Assembly (NCBI RefSeq): GCF_963583255.1
Contig: NC_084803.1
Span: 20,788,428-20,852,427 of the forward strand
Source: Pyrus communis
Taxonomy: Eukaryota; Streptophyta; Magnoliopsida; Rosales; Rosaceae
Direction: 5' to 3'
DNA length: 64,000 nucleotides
Both the position numbers and the translations under genes were made by a program. The notes under the pieces are model-generated. The model saw only the letters and a program-made list of their open reading frames with translations, made no database searches and was not told the origin of the DNA. Shown here piece by piece: positions 48,174 through 60,528 of this stretch (position 1 is the first letter of the stretch; each line of letters opens with the position of its first letter).

Positions 48174-49116
48174 TGGGCCCAAAATAATATTATTAGGCCG
48201 AGCTTAGGTTTTTGTTTGGCCCAATGCTCTTCCAAAAATATTGTGGGTCGTCCAGTTATCATAAGCCGCCCAATTGGGTCGGCCGAGTCCTATTGCAAGA
48301 AGGATTTAATTTGGATAAGAGCGAAGAAGTCGAGTCTTGGTGCGACAAAAAAGGTTTCAGAGTTAGAAATGCTGAGAAGTCGGGAGTGAATTTGATTCAT
48401 TATAGAAGCTTGGTTCGGAAACCTATTGGAACTAGGATTGGCTGAATCCTAATCAGAATAGATTTGGGAGTTATAGTTCGGATACATTTCTGGTTCGGCC
48501 AGGAGTAGGTTTGCTGCTATATAAAGATGTGCGTGTATCATTCAAGCCCTTCCAATTCAACACACAAACTGCCTTGCGCAAACTCTCGCTCTACGCGTAA
48601 CCTATCAACAACCTTGAGATTTTATTTTCCTTTTTTGCTAACACATCTTCAGTTTGGATAAACAACATTGTTGCCATAAAATCAGCCGACCACGGAGCAC
48701 CTTCAGTTTGGATAAACAGCACTGCGTCGAGGCCGATTGGTTATCTATCCAAGTCTCGGTCGAGAAGGATTTTCGAATCCTTGTTGGCAGAGGTTATCTC
48801 AATAGCCTTATCAGTGAAGTAAGGTGTTACAGGTTATTACATTCGGCAATTGAAAGTCGAATTTGATATTGAACTTCGTAGAACTAGCAGCCTTGTCTTT
48901 AGTCTCTAGAACCCGAAGGCCGAGACATGGTCCTTCCTCGGCCGCAATCGCAAGATCAAGAAGTTAGCAGCGCACAACGCAACATCAACACATTTTACTC
49001 CTCGACCGAGCTCGGCCGACGAGTTGGCACGCTCCGCACACAACCGAAGGACACAGTTAGCTTATTAATTACTCGACCTGCACGTCACGTAGGCTTTGTA
49101 GTTTTTATGGTCAACA
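48170..49116 (+). repeat. 5' LTR of the Tat-type element (947 bp)
   Basis: Begins TGTTTGGGCCCAAAATAATA and ends TTTTTATGGTCAACA. A TATATAAAG box at about 48519 is a likely promoter. It holds two copies of the TTCAGTTTGGATAAACARCA sub-repeat, against three in the 3' LTR. Confidence 0.92.
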
Positions 49117-49136
49117 TTTTGGCACACCTAGTAGGA
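49117..49136 (+). other. Probable primer-binding site of the Tat-type element
   Basis: TTTTGGCACACCTAGTAGGA directly follows the 5' LTR, where the primer-binding site must be. It resembles the TTTGGCACGCC-type sites of some plant Ty3 elements. I cannot assign the tRNA with certainty. Confidence 0.45.
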
Positions 49137-49599
49137 CACATTGCTGAAGCTACGAAGTTCATGACTATTGAGACACGGTCAGTAAAAAAGAAAATAGGGA
49201 TAGGTAAATCAGCAACTAACCTTCCACCTATAGTCCAAAACCCAGATCATGATGGCTTATCACAAGCACAGAATCTTCTTGCTGCCATCACACTCGAAGC
49301 CACGAGTGTGACACGCCGAGAAAAGGAAGTTAGTCTCGACAAAACAGGCTTGTAATGTGGAGATCACCACCAGAGCGACAAAAGCAATTTTTGTCGAATG
49401 AATAATCGAAGATTGCGATGAGGATGGTGGTGAAGGTTTTGATCTGTCGATTAGATCTTTTCTTCGGAGAAGACTCGAAGAGCAATCTCAGATTTTCAGC
49501 CGAGAAGTAAGAAGCATACTTGAAGTAATATGCAACAATGGTGAGGCACATAGCAAAATGCTCGAACTGTTGGTTAGTAAAGTTTACGATGGCAGATCG

Positions 49600-51404
49600 A
49601 CCGATCATTCCCGGCAACTTCCACCAAAGGGTAATTCGGTATCAACGCTATAAGCCGAAACAGGATCTGCTCGGCTCAAAATGGTCGATTTGAAAAAAAG
49701 AAGAAGATCAAGCAATAGATTAGATGGATCCGAGCAGAGAGAAGAAACAACATTCGTCGATGTGATCGAGGTCTAAAGAATGATCGATCCGGCCTTGAGA
49801 AAGAAGCCGAAGTTCCCAAACTTCATCCATCCATACCCAGCTTATGTAGAGAAGTTCAAATATCCTAAAGGTTTCAAAATTCCAGACTTCAACCTTTTTG
49901 CTAGCGAATCATCCCTGTCTTCGCTAGAACATGTGGCTCGGTTCACTGCACAATGTGGAGATGTTAATAGGAACTTCAATAAACTGCGATTATTCAACTT
50001 CTCGCTAACTGGTTCGACATTTGCTTTGTACATCAACCTTCCGCCCAATTCCATCCAAAGTTGGGAGGAATTGGTCGAAAATTCCATGAACAATTCTACC
50101 GGTCGAGGATGGAAATGTCAGTTTTATCACTGGCTATGATGGCTTAAACATCTAACAAGTCGCTAATGGAATACTTAATGAGGTTCAAGTTGGCCAGAAA
50201 TTAGTGCCGAGTACCTCTGCCTGAAGTTGAATTCGTCAGAATCGCTTTGAACAGTCTGGATATGGAATATAAAAAGAAATTTTTGAGGGCAAACTTCCGA
50301 GATATGTACGAACTGGCCCAGTACGTCAAGCAATATAATTATTTGCACCAATAAGCAAAAATCTCGAAGTCCCCATCTCGGGGAATGATTTATAAGAATC
50401 CCATGGTTAGGATTCCCAATATGCCAATGTGGACACGGCCGAGATAGTGATAGATAAACCGTACGTATGCAAGGCTTTAGCTCAAATTAATTCCAAAAAG
50501 GCCAAAACCTGCTCGGCATCTGAAGAGACAATGAAAACATCAAAAGTTTACACCTTTGATATCACCAAGGCTAATGCAATTTTCGACCAGTTGTTACTGG
50601 CAAAGATCATCAAACTTCGGTTAGGACATAACATTCCAAAGGCCGAAGAGTTGAAAGGCAAAATGTATTGTAAGTACTATAACTCGAACAAGCATAGCAC
50701 AAACAACTGCGTCATGTTCCGTGATGCTATTCAAAGCTGGATTGATAAAGGCAAGCTAAAATTTCCTAAAAAACAGATGACTATCCACGTTGATCCTTTC
50801 CTTTCAACGACAGTTGTCATGGTAGATGCTCATTTGCCCAAGAACAAAGGGAAGGGGAAGGCCGAGTTCGTCTCAATACAACATGTCCCAAAGCAGAATT
50901 CTCGGCCACGACTCAAGCTTGATCTATTTTCAAACGAACCACCTAGAGAGTTGTCGGGACCAGCTATAGTCGAATCTATGTCAGACTCCAGTGCAGAAGA
51001 AACTGATGGACCAATGGTTTTATGCAGCCATTGTAAAACATGCATCGTCCTAACCGAACCAAAAAAGAAACCACCCTGGGTTCCAACACCACAGCAACTA
51101 TCCACGGCCGTGGCAACACCTCTAAAGGTACTCAGCGTATGCCAGTGCCAAAAAGTGTTGGATAGGCTTGCCCTTCAAATACAAACGAACAACCCAACTT
51201 CAACCAGACGACGTCTTGATTTCGACGTGCCGTTTTATAATAAGGATTAATACTCGCATAACTCCGGTTGCTCGAGTTCATCGGCGAATAAAAAAACCTT
51301 CAACCCACCTAAGCCACGAGACCAATGTTGGTATAGTTACAATTCTCCTATCGGTATGTATACTGCATTATCCAAATCTCAGAAACGTCGACGCTAGCAA
51401 ATAG
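49600..51404 (+). pseudogene. gag region of the Tat-type element
   Basis: Gag-like sequence is readable at 49780-50139 (KFPNFIHPYPAYVEKF, FNLFASESS, NLPPNSIQSWEELVE). It continues with frame changes and stops to 50429-51250 (FDITKANAIFDQLL, GHNIPKAEELKG). A CKYYNSNKHSTNNC stretch stands where a zinc knuckle is expected but has a degenerate spacing. At least one frameshift lies near 50090-50150. It would form the structural particle protein; this copy cannot make it whole. Confidence 0.8.
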
Positions 51405-52489
51405 ACTGGATGGCTCGACGACAGGCAACACAACTTACTTCTGCTACCAAATGGCAGCCGAAAGAAGCCGCAGAAAGTGGAAACGACCGACAACCTCTGG
51501 CAATCATGTCCGAATTACTTCAAGGGAAAAAGGTAATTGATTGTGACTTTGAAACCACCATTGAAGAGTTCAAGAAGCACATCAAGCTCTTCCTTCCACC
51601 GGGGGAGATGAAAGCCTATTTTGAGCATTTCAAAAAAGAAGTCGAAAGCAAGCTTTCCTCAGTACCCCCGCAAGAGCCGTTAATAAGAGTCTGACGTAAT
51701 CTGCACCCTCTATTTCTCAAAGAATTCTTGGAGTACATGCGAGAATTTCACAAGAAGCATTCTGCCAATGACTTGTACGGCCTACTTAAAGTATGTCAAG
51801 AAGACCTCAACCTAGCCCTAAATTACCCTGATGCTAAACAGATTATCCAGAAAACCATTGATCTATCAATGAAGGCCAGGTTCCAGCACAAACGTGAAGC
51901 TCAGGTCTCCGGCTTCGAGGTCGACCAGTACACAGGCATAGACACCTTTGAGCTCCCTTTTTCTCTTGATGATCTTTAGTATTTATGACATCATTTCAAA
52001 GTTTTTTCAGCCGTATCTCCCTTCAGCCTTACGACCGATGAGAAGGATCGTGTGGCGCGTTTGGATGCCTACTTAGACACAAGGGACGCCCGAATCGCCT
52101 ATGAAAAACGAGCCCGTAAAGCACTTTTGTCAAACCTCAACAACGAACAAGCTTAAGGACGACATCCAGGATGAAACAGGTTTAGTTGACACACCACGAG
52201 AGCAGGTACCCGATGAGGCAAAAAATGATCAGGTTGAAGATACTCCAAAGTATAATACCGTACTCGATAACCCAGAGGACGACGACCAAGACCCGATGGG
52301 CCCTTCAGTCCTAAAAAATATGGAAATCAGCATGGTCCATGTCTTACTTGCTGAATTTCAACCAACCACACACCAACCAAATTTTTTGGATGGGACGTGG
52401 TTGCCGAGGAAGCAACATAAGTCGATTTCATCGCCACGGAGGAAGATGGGTAAGCTAGTAAAGATGACAAAATTAAAGCAGCTCTGATC

Positions 52490-52860
52490 GTACTGTTTCC
52501 CCACTTTTCTTCTGTTAATCTTCAACATTTGAAGCCGTTGTATGTCATGGCTCACATTGAAGGTTATCCAATCTCCAAAATCTTCGTCAATTGTGGTGCT
52601 AAGGTTAATATCATGCCCGTATCCGTCATGAAGGCACTACGACGATCTAACAACAAACTCATTCCATCAGGAATAACCATGAGCAGTTTCGTTAGTGACA
52701 AGTCCCAGACCAAAGAGGTGTTTCCTTTGGAGCTAAGCGTTTCAGGTCACAATCACATGACCGCATTCTTTATCGTCGACTCTAAGAACGAGTATAATGC
52801 ATTGCTCGGTCGGGATTGAATCCATCAAACAAATTGCATTCCCTCTTCATTATATCAGGT
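52490..52860 (+). pseudogene. Aspartic protease domain of the Tat-type element, active site lost
   Basis: MAHIEGYPISKIFVNCGAKV leads into NIMPVSVMKALRRS and ends at EYNALLGRD followed by TGA where a Trp codon is usual. The active-site triad of the family (DxG) reads NCG, so the catalytic Asp is missing. The upstream segment 51410-51979 is the poorly conserved gag-protease linker. Confidence 0.8.
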
Positions 52861-53387
52861 TCTCATCTTTTAGGACTGCAAATCAGTTGTGGTTCATTCG
52901 GCCAACAATCAGCCGTTTGAAGCTAATATGATTCAGGCACAGTATTACAATGATCACATTGGCTATATTACTTTACAGGGTTTGAACAAGAAAGGACGGC
53001 TGACTCAAATTTCGGTACAGAAAGTAATCGAGGTAGGCGTCGAGACTGTCCATCAGGATTCGTCGAGACTGTCCATCAGGATTCGGCGAGACTTGGGTTA
53101 GCCAATCTGATTGTAGACATTGATGTCTGAAGACAGCCAGGACAAACAGACGCCAGGCCGCGGTTTCATCTACCATGGAACGACTGCTGGCCTATTGGTA
53201 TAGTATTTCCAAGAAACCAAATTCGGGCGTAAACTTGGTCGAATTTTTGGCCGAATGAGACAACGGCCCAGTACTCTAACTAGACAAGGTTCAGGCTGCA
53301 CCAGCCGAGCTCGAGGATAGTCAACCTCAAGTCAAAGATCCTTTAGAGGAAATAAATGTTGGAACGACCGAAGACCCACGACCTTTG

Positions 53388-54275
53388 TTCGTTAGTGCTT
53401 TGTTATCCCAACATGTAAAAACCAAGCTTTGTAATTTGCCCAGAGAATTTAAGGATTGTTTTGCTTGGAGCTACCATGAGATGCCTGGTTTAGATCGAAC
53501 ACTAGTCGAACATGAATTATGTATCAAACCTGGGTGTAAACCATTTCGCCAACCACCTTGACGTTTCTCAACTGAAGTACAACTCGGCATAAAAGATGAA
53601 CTCGTTCGACCTTTAAAAGTTGGGTTTATTCAAACAGCTCAATACGTCGAATGGTTGGTAAACATTGTCCCAGTTTTAAAGAAAAATGGTGTTTTGCGTA
53701 TCTGCATTGATTTTCGAAATTAGAACTTGGCAACTCTTAAAGATGAATATCCAATGCCAATATCGGATTTATTAATCGATGCGGCAGCAAACCACGAGAT
53801 CTTCTCCTTTATAGATGGACATGCTGATTATAACCAAATTTTCATCACCGAGGTTGATGTCCATAAGACTGTTTTTCGTTGCCTGAGGGCACTCGGCACA
53901 TACAAATGGGTCATCATGCCATTCGGCCTCAAGAATGTCGGTGCCACATACCAATGAGCCATGAATACTATTTTCCATGATTTGATTGGTACCACCGTCG
54001 AAGTTTACATTGACGATGTTGTAATCAAGTCACAACGTCGGCAGACACATTTGAATGATCACCATTAGGCTTTCTTGCGAATGCACCAGCACAACCTTAA
54101 AATAAATCTGGCCAAATGTACATTCGGCGTCTTAGTCGGTAATTTTTTAGGATTCATCAACGCTCCACCCCTGACGACTAAGAAACAACTAAAGTCGTTG
54201 CTTAGCAAGTTTAACTTTCTCCGTCGATTTATTGTCAATTCGGCGGCAAAAATGAAAACCTTATCCACGATTTGA
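53388..54275 (+). pseudogene. Reverse transcriptase domain of the Tat-type element
   Basis: One frame with at least four stops shows HELCIKPGCKPFRQPP, KNGVLRICIDFRN, YPMPISDLLIDAAANHE, MPFGLKNVGATYQ and the catalytic box YIDDVVIKS near 54005-54030. It then shows FLGFINAPP. The two Asp of YIDD are intact. The enzyme copies element RNA to DNA. Confidence 0.92.
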
Positions 54276-54780
54276 AACTGAAGGATTCTGATATCTTCGA
54301 ATGGCGTGTAGAACACCAAGAGGCGTTTACACAGATCAAGGTCTCCCTCACAACTCCACCCATCCTGGTCTCACCACGACGTGGCAGACCTCTTAAGCTG
54401 TACATCTCGGCGGTCAAAGAATTCATTGGATGCTTTCTTGTACAAGACAATGATGCTAGGCGAGAACATGCCATTTTTTATCATAGCCGAAATCTCAACC
54501 CACTAAAGATTAATTATTCTGTTGTCGAGAAGCTCTGCCTAGCCATATTTTTCCCTGCATCAAAACTCAGGCATTACATGTTCTCGTCGGTCACTTAGGT
54601 CATCGCACAGACCGATGTCGTTTGTTACATGCTCACTCGGCCGATAGTAAAAGGCCGAATTGGAATGTGGACAATGGCACTGTCAGAATTTAGTTTGCAA
54701 TATGTGCCCCAGAAAGCTGTCAAAGGCCAAGTGTTGGCCGATTTCTTGGCCCAACATCCCTCACGATACGGTTTTAAGGG
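54272..54780 (+). pseudogene. First RNase H domain of the Tat-type element
   Basis: Frame +2 shows EWRVEHQEAFTQIKVSL, LKLYISAVKEFIGCFLVQ and HAIFYHSRNLNPLKINYSVV, a standard Ty3 RNase H tethered to the reverse transcriptase. A stop follows FSSVT. It continues as LSEFSLQYVPQKAVKGQVLA, which joins to the second RNase H. Confidence 0.85.
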
Positions 54781-54789
54781 CAATAACAT

Positions 54790-55160
54790 TGAAATCGGCA
54801 TGTGGAAACACGTGATGATTATTGGACAATGTATTTTGATGGCTCTAGTACTTCAGTCTTGGTTGGCATTAGGATCGTTATTCAATCCCCAAATCACAGC
54901 CGTTGGTACTTTTCTCTCAAGCTCGATTTTGATTGCATGAATAATCAGGCCGAATACGAAGCCCTTATCATCAACGTTGGTGTCTTACACGATTTGCGGG
55001 CAACTTGTGTCCTTATTCTCGGTTATCCCGAACTTGTGATTAACCAACTTAATGGGACTTTTCGTTGCATGAGTTGCACTCTGGCACCCTATCACATGGT
55101 GGCCAGCTATTTGGTTGAGTCTTTCGACGACGTTACTTTCAAACACATTTCATAAGTTCG
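54790..55160 (+). pseudogene. Second (archaeal-type) RNase H domain
   Basis: YFDGSSTS...GIRIVIQSP, FDCMNNQAEYEALIIN and LGYPELVINQLNGTF match the extra RNase H of Tat-clade elements. The first Asp (YFDG) and the Glu (AEYEAL) remain. The later Asp, usually in GDSQLV, is replaced by Tyr (GYPELV). Presence of both RNase H types is the clade hallmark. Confidence 0.85.
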
Positions 55161-55689
55161 AAACACTAATGTAGACGAATTAGCTCAAATAGCCTCCAGA
55201 GCACAACTCTTGGGGGGCAAATTAGGCCGAGAAATACCTGTGTTACGACAAGCATACCCGGCTTTGGTTAATCAACAAGTTCTCCAACGAGATCATTTGA
55301 TCCGTACATGAGTCATGTCCTTACCTTTGTTGTTGGAGCGGAATGACCCTATAGAGGTCTGTGTAGTCGAGGCAATGCCAGACGACTCGAGAAGGTTAAT
55401 CATGCTATATCTTGATAACCTCAGTGATAAACACAACTGTAGGACAAGGGTCCATGCCACAAATTATGGTTTATTGTTATTATGCCTCAGCCTGCGAGAG
55501 GCTGCCCAAGCAATTGCAGAAGTACATGAAGGAATTTACGGGGTTCATCAATCTGGGCGCAAGATGCGTTGGCTGTTTCGAGGAAACAGCTATTTATGGC
55601 TGAGTATATTGAAAGATTGCATCAAGCACCCACAACAATGTGTATAATGTCAAATTCATACAATGAGCCCTGGTCGAATTACTTCACTC

Positions 55690-56600
55690 GATCACCAAAC
55701 CCTGACCTTTCAGAGGATGGGACATGGACATAATCGGTAAAATTACGCCATCTTCCGGATCAGCTAAGTATGCATGGATACTTGTCGTAGCAGACTACTT
55801 CACCAAATGGGTCGAAGCAAAGTCCTATGTCGAGTTAACGTCTAAAGAGGTTTGTAATTTTGTGGAAGAAAATTTCGTAACCAGATTCGGCATACCAGAA
55901 ATGATCATAACAGATAATGGTACGATCTTTACATTCGACAGGTTTAAGGAGTATACGGCAAATCTAAAAATTCGACTAGAGCAGTCTACACCGTATTACC
56001 CGCAGACGAATGGATAGGCCAAATCAAGTAATAAAGTTTTGATCAGTATTCTCAAAAAATGGTAAAAGAGAGGCCTGGTATATGGCATTTGAAGTTAAAC
56101 CAAGCGTTATGGGCTTATCAAACTTCATTCCGATCAGCCATCAGAACAACTTCATACGCGTTAACCTATGGACACGACGCGATGTTTCCGATTGAGCTAA
56201 GTATAAAATCGTTGCGAGTGATTGAACAATGTAGTTTGTTCAGTACCGAGTACAATCAGGCCATGAGACAAGAGTTAGAAGACTTGGAAGAAATTCGGCT
56301 TGACGCTTATAATTTATTGGTTGCACAGAAGAAGATTACCAAGCGAGCCTATAATCAACGAGTTAGACAAAAAACATTCAGAGAAGGAGAGTTGGTTTGG
56401 CAAACTGTGCTGCCTGTGGGGATTAAAGACTCTAGGTTCAACAAATAGTCGCTGAATTGGAAAAGACCATTCGTCGTTCATAAAGTTATTGGCAAGGGTG
56501 TATACCACCTCAAGGATCGGACTGGTTTAATTCACAAGTTGCCAATTAATGGGAAATTTTTAAAGAAATACTATCCAATCACTTGGGAAATGAGGGAATA
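55690..56600 (+). pseudogene. Integrase domain of the Tat-type element
   Basis: WILVVADYFTKWVEAK gives the first Asp and MIITDNGTIF the second. The expected Glu in a QAE motif is Lys (AKSSNK) after a stop at TNG. The C-terminal part continues in another frame (WHLKLNQALWAYQTSFRSAI, SYALTYGHDAMFPIEL) to IGKGVYHLKDRTG. No chromodomain is visible. It would insert the DNA copy into the genome. Confidence 0.9.
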
Positions 56601-57859
56601 AAAGCGTTTCATTAAATTTGAGAAAGATACAAGTGACAAGAAATTAAAGTAGCCTACAGATATACAATTTTAAGGGGTCGAAGGAATGAAGGCCTCGAGA
56701 CCGACTTTTAATTCTAGCCATCTTACTTCACCCATTGTAACCTCGGCCTGTCGCGTCCTCTTGTCAAGTTTCATTTGTTCGATCTCCCTTACACCATCTG
56801 CGAACTCTGTCAACTTAGCCTTGTTCGATTTGAAATTCTTCTCGAGTTCAGAAGCAACGGCCGATCTCTGGCGTTAAAGTTCTGCAATTTGATGGTTGAG
56901 ATCGGCCAACCGTTTCTTCTGAGTTTTTATTGCCTTAAGCTCCGGTTGAATTGCTTCTTGAACAACTATTGGAGCCTTCAGGTCATCTTCTGCTTGAAAA
57001 GCCCTCTCAAAAATAGCAAAATATTCTCGAGTTCTCTCCAAGATCGACGACAAGTGAACAATGGATTCATTGCTCAGTTGACCTTCAAATGCAAGGATGT
57101 TCAGACATTCTCCTACAGAGTCAAGGCCTTTATGCTCTAGGACTTGCGAAGCTGAATGAAAAATAAGCTCTTGTAGTTTAACAAAGGCCTTGGTTTCAAT
57201 AACAGTTACAGTAGGTTCGGCTGAGGTAGTTGAGGGTCCAACTGTCCCAGAAGTACTCGAGAGGAGAGCGTCAAGCTTGACTTCCCACGAAGGATGCACA
57301 CGAAAAGATTTTAGGCAAAAGGAAAATCGTAAGGAATATAGCAGAGAGAATTTTGTTTTAGACCTGTCGAGAGGAGACTTCGGCCATGTCCCCTGGTTCA
57401 TTACTTGAACCTAGAGAGTTTAATGGCCGAGCTTAGTGTTTAAGACTGCTTATAAATTCACACAACCGATGAAGGTTATCTATGTTTGAGGGCTACTGAG
57501 GTGGCCAAGAAATATAGATAACATCATTCGGCGCACAGAATTTTTGGTGAAATGAATAATCGAGCACCTGACATTTAATATTTTTCGGTTCAGACTTGTT
57601 ATAGTAAAAGTAATGAGAGAAAGAAATCGAGTCTTACAAAAGCCGAAGTAACTTCTTGAAAAGGAATGTCAACGTCTTGATCCTGTAAATGGATTGGTGT
57701 TTCCACCTTAGCTTCAGGTTGGATAAGAGGCCCTTTTCCACGATCGGCTGCAAGAGGATTGACCTGGTCAGTCGCCTCAACCACAGGTGGAGGATTGGTG
57801 GTAGGAAGATTAGTTGGTCAAAGGCGACTCACTAGCAGAACTTCTTCGTTGTTGTCATC

Positions 57860-57925
57860 CTGAAATAAGATTTGTTAGCAATCAAAATCTAGTCGAAGAA
57901 AAGTTGCTAGCAACATAATCATACC
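57860..57925 (-). other. Second intron-like interruption in the antisense gene
   Basis: Minus-strand donor GAAGAG/GTATGATTAT and acceptor TATTTCAG/GATGAC bound 66 bp, at the low end for plant introns. Confidence 0.6.
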
Positions 57926-58393
57926 TCTTCTTCTAGAACGACCACTGGTTTTGTTTTTGGATTGAGGGGAGGGTTCTCTCGGCTACAGAAACTGCCCTCT
58001 CTGGGGTAACGACCGTCGAGCCAACTTCGGCGTGAGTAGCGGCCGGTGTTGAAGTCACAGGTTCTTCGACAACCGGGTTGGCGACTGGCTCAATCACCAA
58101 GTCTTGCTGCCCCACGACCAAGACCTTGACAGTAGGGGAAATGAGATAGGCATTAGGAGTAGTTGTTCATGTGGTTTGGCTGGAGATGACATGGATCTCC
58201 TATTCCCTTTTCTTTGTCAATTTCTTGACATGTTTTTTTTACCAAGGGGCTTCACCAGCCGTTTCGACATCCATGCGAGACTGTTTACTCGATGAGGTTA
58301 ACGTGACAGCTACAGTTTTCCTCAAGGGAAAGGCATGATTCTTCTTAGCCGTAGCCATTGCAATCATCTCGACCTTCTTTATGGTTCAACCGC

Positions 58394-58466
58394 CTGAACA
58401 CACGGCTTGAATCAGAAAGAAGTTCAAAGTAAACAAACAAGAAAAGTAACAAAGAAAGCTATATAC
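58394..58466 (-). other. Intron-like interruption in the antisense gene
   Basis: On the minus strand the donor CAAG/GTATATAGC and acceptor TTCAG/GCGGTTG bound 73 bp. Removal restores one continuous frame between the flanking segments apart from a single later stop. On the plus strand the same bases offer no splice signals. Confidence 0.65.
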
Positions 58467-60112
58467 CTTGAGCCGTTTCTTTGGATTTTGGGATGAGAGT
58501 CTTTTTGGGGCGGTCGCCAAAAGGCTTCTTGGAGACTTCCTCGATTGAAATGCTGAAGAAGTTCTTAGTATAAGCAGCCCACCAATCGACGAAAATGCTA
58601 GCACATTGGGATTCTGGAGCTTTCGACTGAAGACAAAATTTAGCGCACCATTCCTTGAAGTCCTTCTCGGCTACATCACACTCCCTTTTTGAAGAGCCGG
58701 AAAGGCGTTCTCGATTCAAGAGGGAGAAAGGGGTAAAGAATGGCATAGGGCATCCCTGAAGATAGCCCAGTTGCCGAGCCAAAAAGTTAAGGTGGTAGAC
58801 TTCCAGCTTCATCGACTAGCCTCACAACCATAGAGCAGGTCGCGAGTGATGATAAATAATCCCTAGGAATTTCTGAGATCAGCTTCCTCGGCATCTTCCC
58901 ATACCGATGTTGGGAAGATAATGGAGGAGGGGTATGTTCGGTGATGACAAATCTGAAATTCGTCGTCCGACAAGTCTTTTAGGCCAAAGAAATATTTGAA
59001 GGTCTCTTCGGCCGAGTGAGGAGAAGTGGGTCGTGAGGCCAGCTTAAGGCCCATAGCTTCAAAAGAAGGGAAACTTGCAAGATCTGGCCGCAGCGTCAAG
59101 AAATAGACCTGCAACTAGAGTTGGAAAACCCAAAGTGGGCCGTTTTGGTAGGGGTCAATTTTCCCCATGGTAGTCTCGGCCAGGCACCTGGTGAGATTGG
59201 CGAGAATGGCCGGACTAAGGGCTAGGACATGACCGCTGGCCAAGGCTTCGACGACGGGCATATTTTTGGCCAGGCATTTATTCAACTTAGCATAAAATAT
59301 ATATTTGCTATACCAATAGAGTAAGAAGGCCTCGTGTTCACCTTTCTTAAGATCTTCCCCTCTCGAGCCAACGAAGTGAGTGATTAAAGTGTTGTAGTTG
59401 AAGAAGTTCTTGTGTAGTTTTTGCGCATCTTCTTTTGGCAGTTTTTGGTTCTTCTTTGTCAAGGCTTCGACGACACGTTTCTCGAAAATGGTCTTCAGGT
59501 CCAAGTCAAATTAGTACCCAGAAAGAGAATTGTTGACTGGGAGGCTAATAGGAGAGGTGCCGAGGGGAATGACCATCATATTGGTGTCCGAGCACCAGAA
59601 GTTTAGAGTAACCATCATGAGTTCTCGATCTAAGTTAATTTCGATGGTCAAAAGTTTAATGGCATCAAAAATACCGGAAGCTTTCCATTTGTTGTTGAAA
59701 TGTGGCTTCATTCGAGTGACCCAGACAGCCCAGCTTGCAGTGGTTGAAGGCCAAACGCCTAGGGGTTTGGCTGGTTCCCATTTCGACCAATCATACCCTT
59801 GGAATAAGGGTTTCAGACAATGGTCCTTGAGCATTTTGGTGATCGCCTTTGGAACATCATCTTTAAACAATAAGCCAAGGGTTTGGTGAGAAACATTTGG
59901 ATCATCTTCAAATCGGAAGGTTTTGATGGTGTTTCGATCGGTGATACTTTGGCATTTAGTGCATTCCTTGATCAACTTGGCAATGAAAGTATTGGCGGCC
60001 ATTGAAGAAGATGAAGGTTTGCTAGGAAGGTTTAGTTTCTGGTTTTAAGAGGAGTTGGCAATAAGATTTTAGAATTTTGAGAGTGTAAAAGTTTGAGTAA
60101 AGGAGAACATAG

Positions 60113-60120
60113 TATTTATA
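60113..60120 (-). promoter_or_regulatory. TATA-like box of the antisense gene
   Basis: The minus strand reads CCTATAAATACT about 110 bases before the ATG at 60002. The leader between is unstructured, and the start codon context is CAATGGC. This suggests an independent promoter inside the element. Confidence 0.55.
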
Positions 60121-60512
60121 GGTCTTTTAGGTGGAAGATCAGTAGTTTTTGAGGGGTAAAATCGACCGAAGGATTTTGTAATCATGATAGGTATTCAAAA
60201 AATCTAGGCGAAGCGACAAAAAAACTGACGAATTGAGGATGCACATTTGTGTCTGATTGCGGTTTTAATGGTGAAGAGACGTTTCGATGGTCGCACATTT
60301 CAAGGGTTATTATTAATGGCAGACAAGTAGGCTGAGGAGTCGCCACGTGGCAAAGCATCTGACAAATTAAGATTGTGCAATCGTGCTTCATAAACGCACC
60401 TGAGTGGATAGGATATTCAGGACTTTTCGTTGTCTTCCAAAGATACGTTGAGGGTTTGATTTCACTTCTTCAAGGTCAAAACTCAGCCAAAGGGTTCTAG
60501 GTCGAAGACCTT

Positions 60513-60528
60513 AGAAGCGAGAGGGCAA
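60513..60528 (+). other. Polypurine tract of the Tat-type element
   Basis: AGAAGCGAGAGGGCAA directly precedes the TG that opens the 3' LTR, the required site for plus-strand priming. Confidence 0.8.

Larger units (their letters stand above)
56874..60002 (-). pseudogene. Antisense plant mobile domain-like gene inside the retrotransposon
   Basis: On the minus strand an ATG at 60002 (MAANTFIAKLIKECTKC) opens a frame that continues, through in-frame stops at about 59511 and 59115, to 58863. It shifts frame and resumes at 58812-58459. Sequence such as WEPAKPLGVWPSTTASWAVW and HVLALSPAILANLTRCLAET, and the Lys/Glu-rich C-terminal coiled coil (57190-56874), recall plant mobile domain (aminotransferase-like) proteins. 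Two intron-like gaps with GT...AG on the minus strand occur at 58466-58394 and 57925-57860. The first joins KETAQ to AVEP in frame. A TATA-like box lies upstream at 60120-60113. The function of these proteins in elements is not settled. This copy is degraded by several stops and one frameshift. Confidence 0.75.

Noticed and set aside
49330..49617. 95-codon minus-strand frame inside the Tat element
   Set aside because: It overlaps the gag leader in antisense and lacks similarity to the true antisense gene at 56874-60002.
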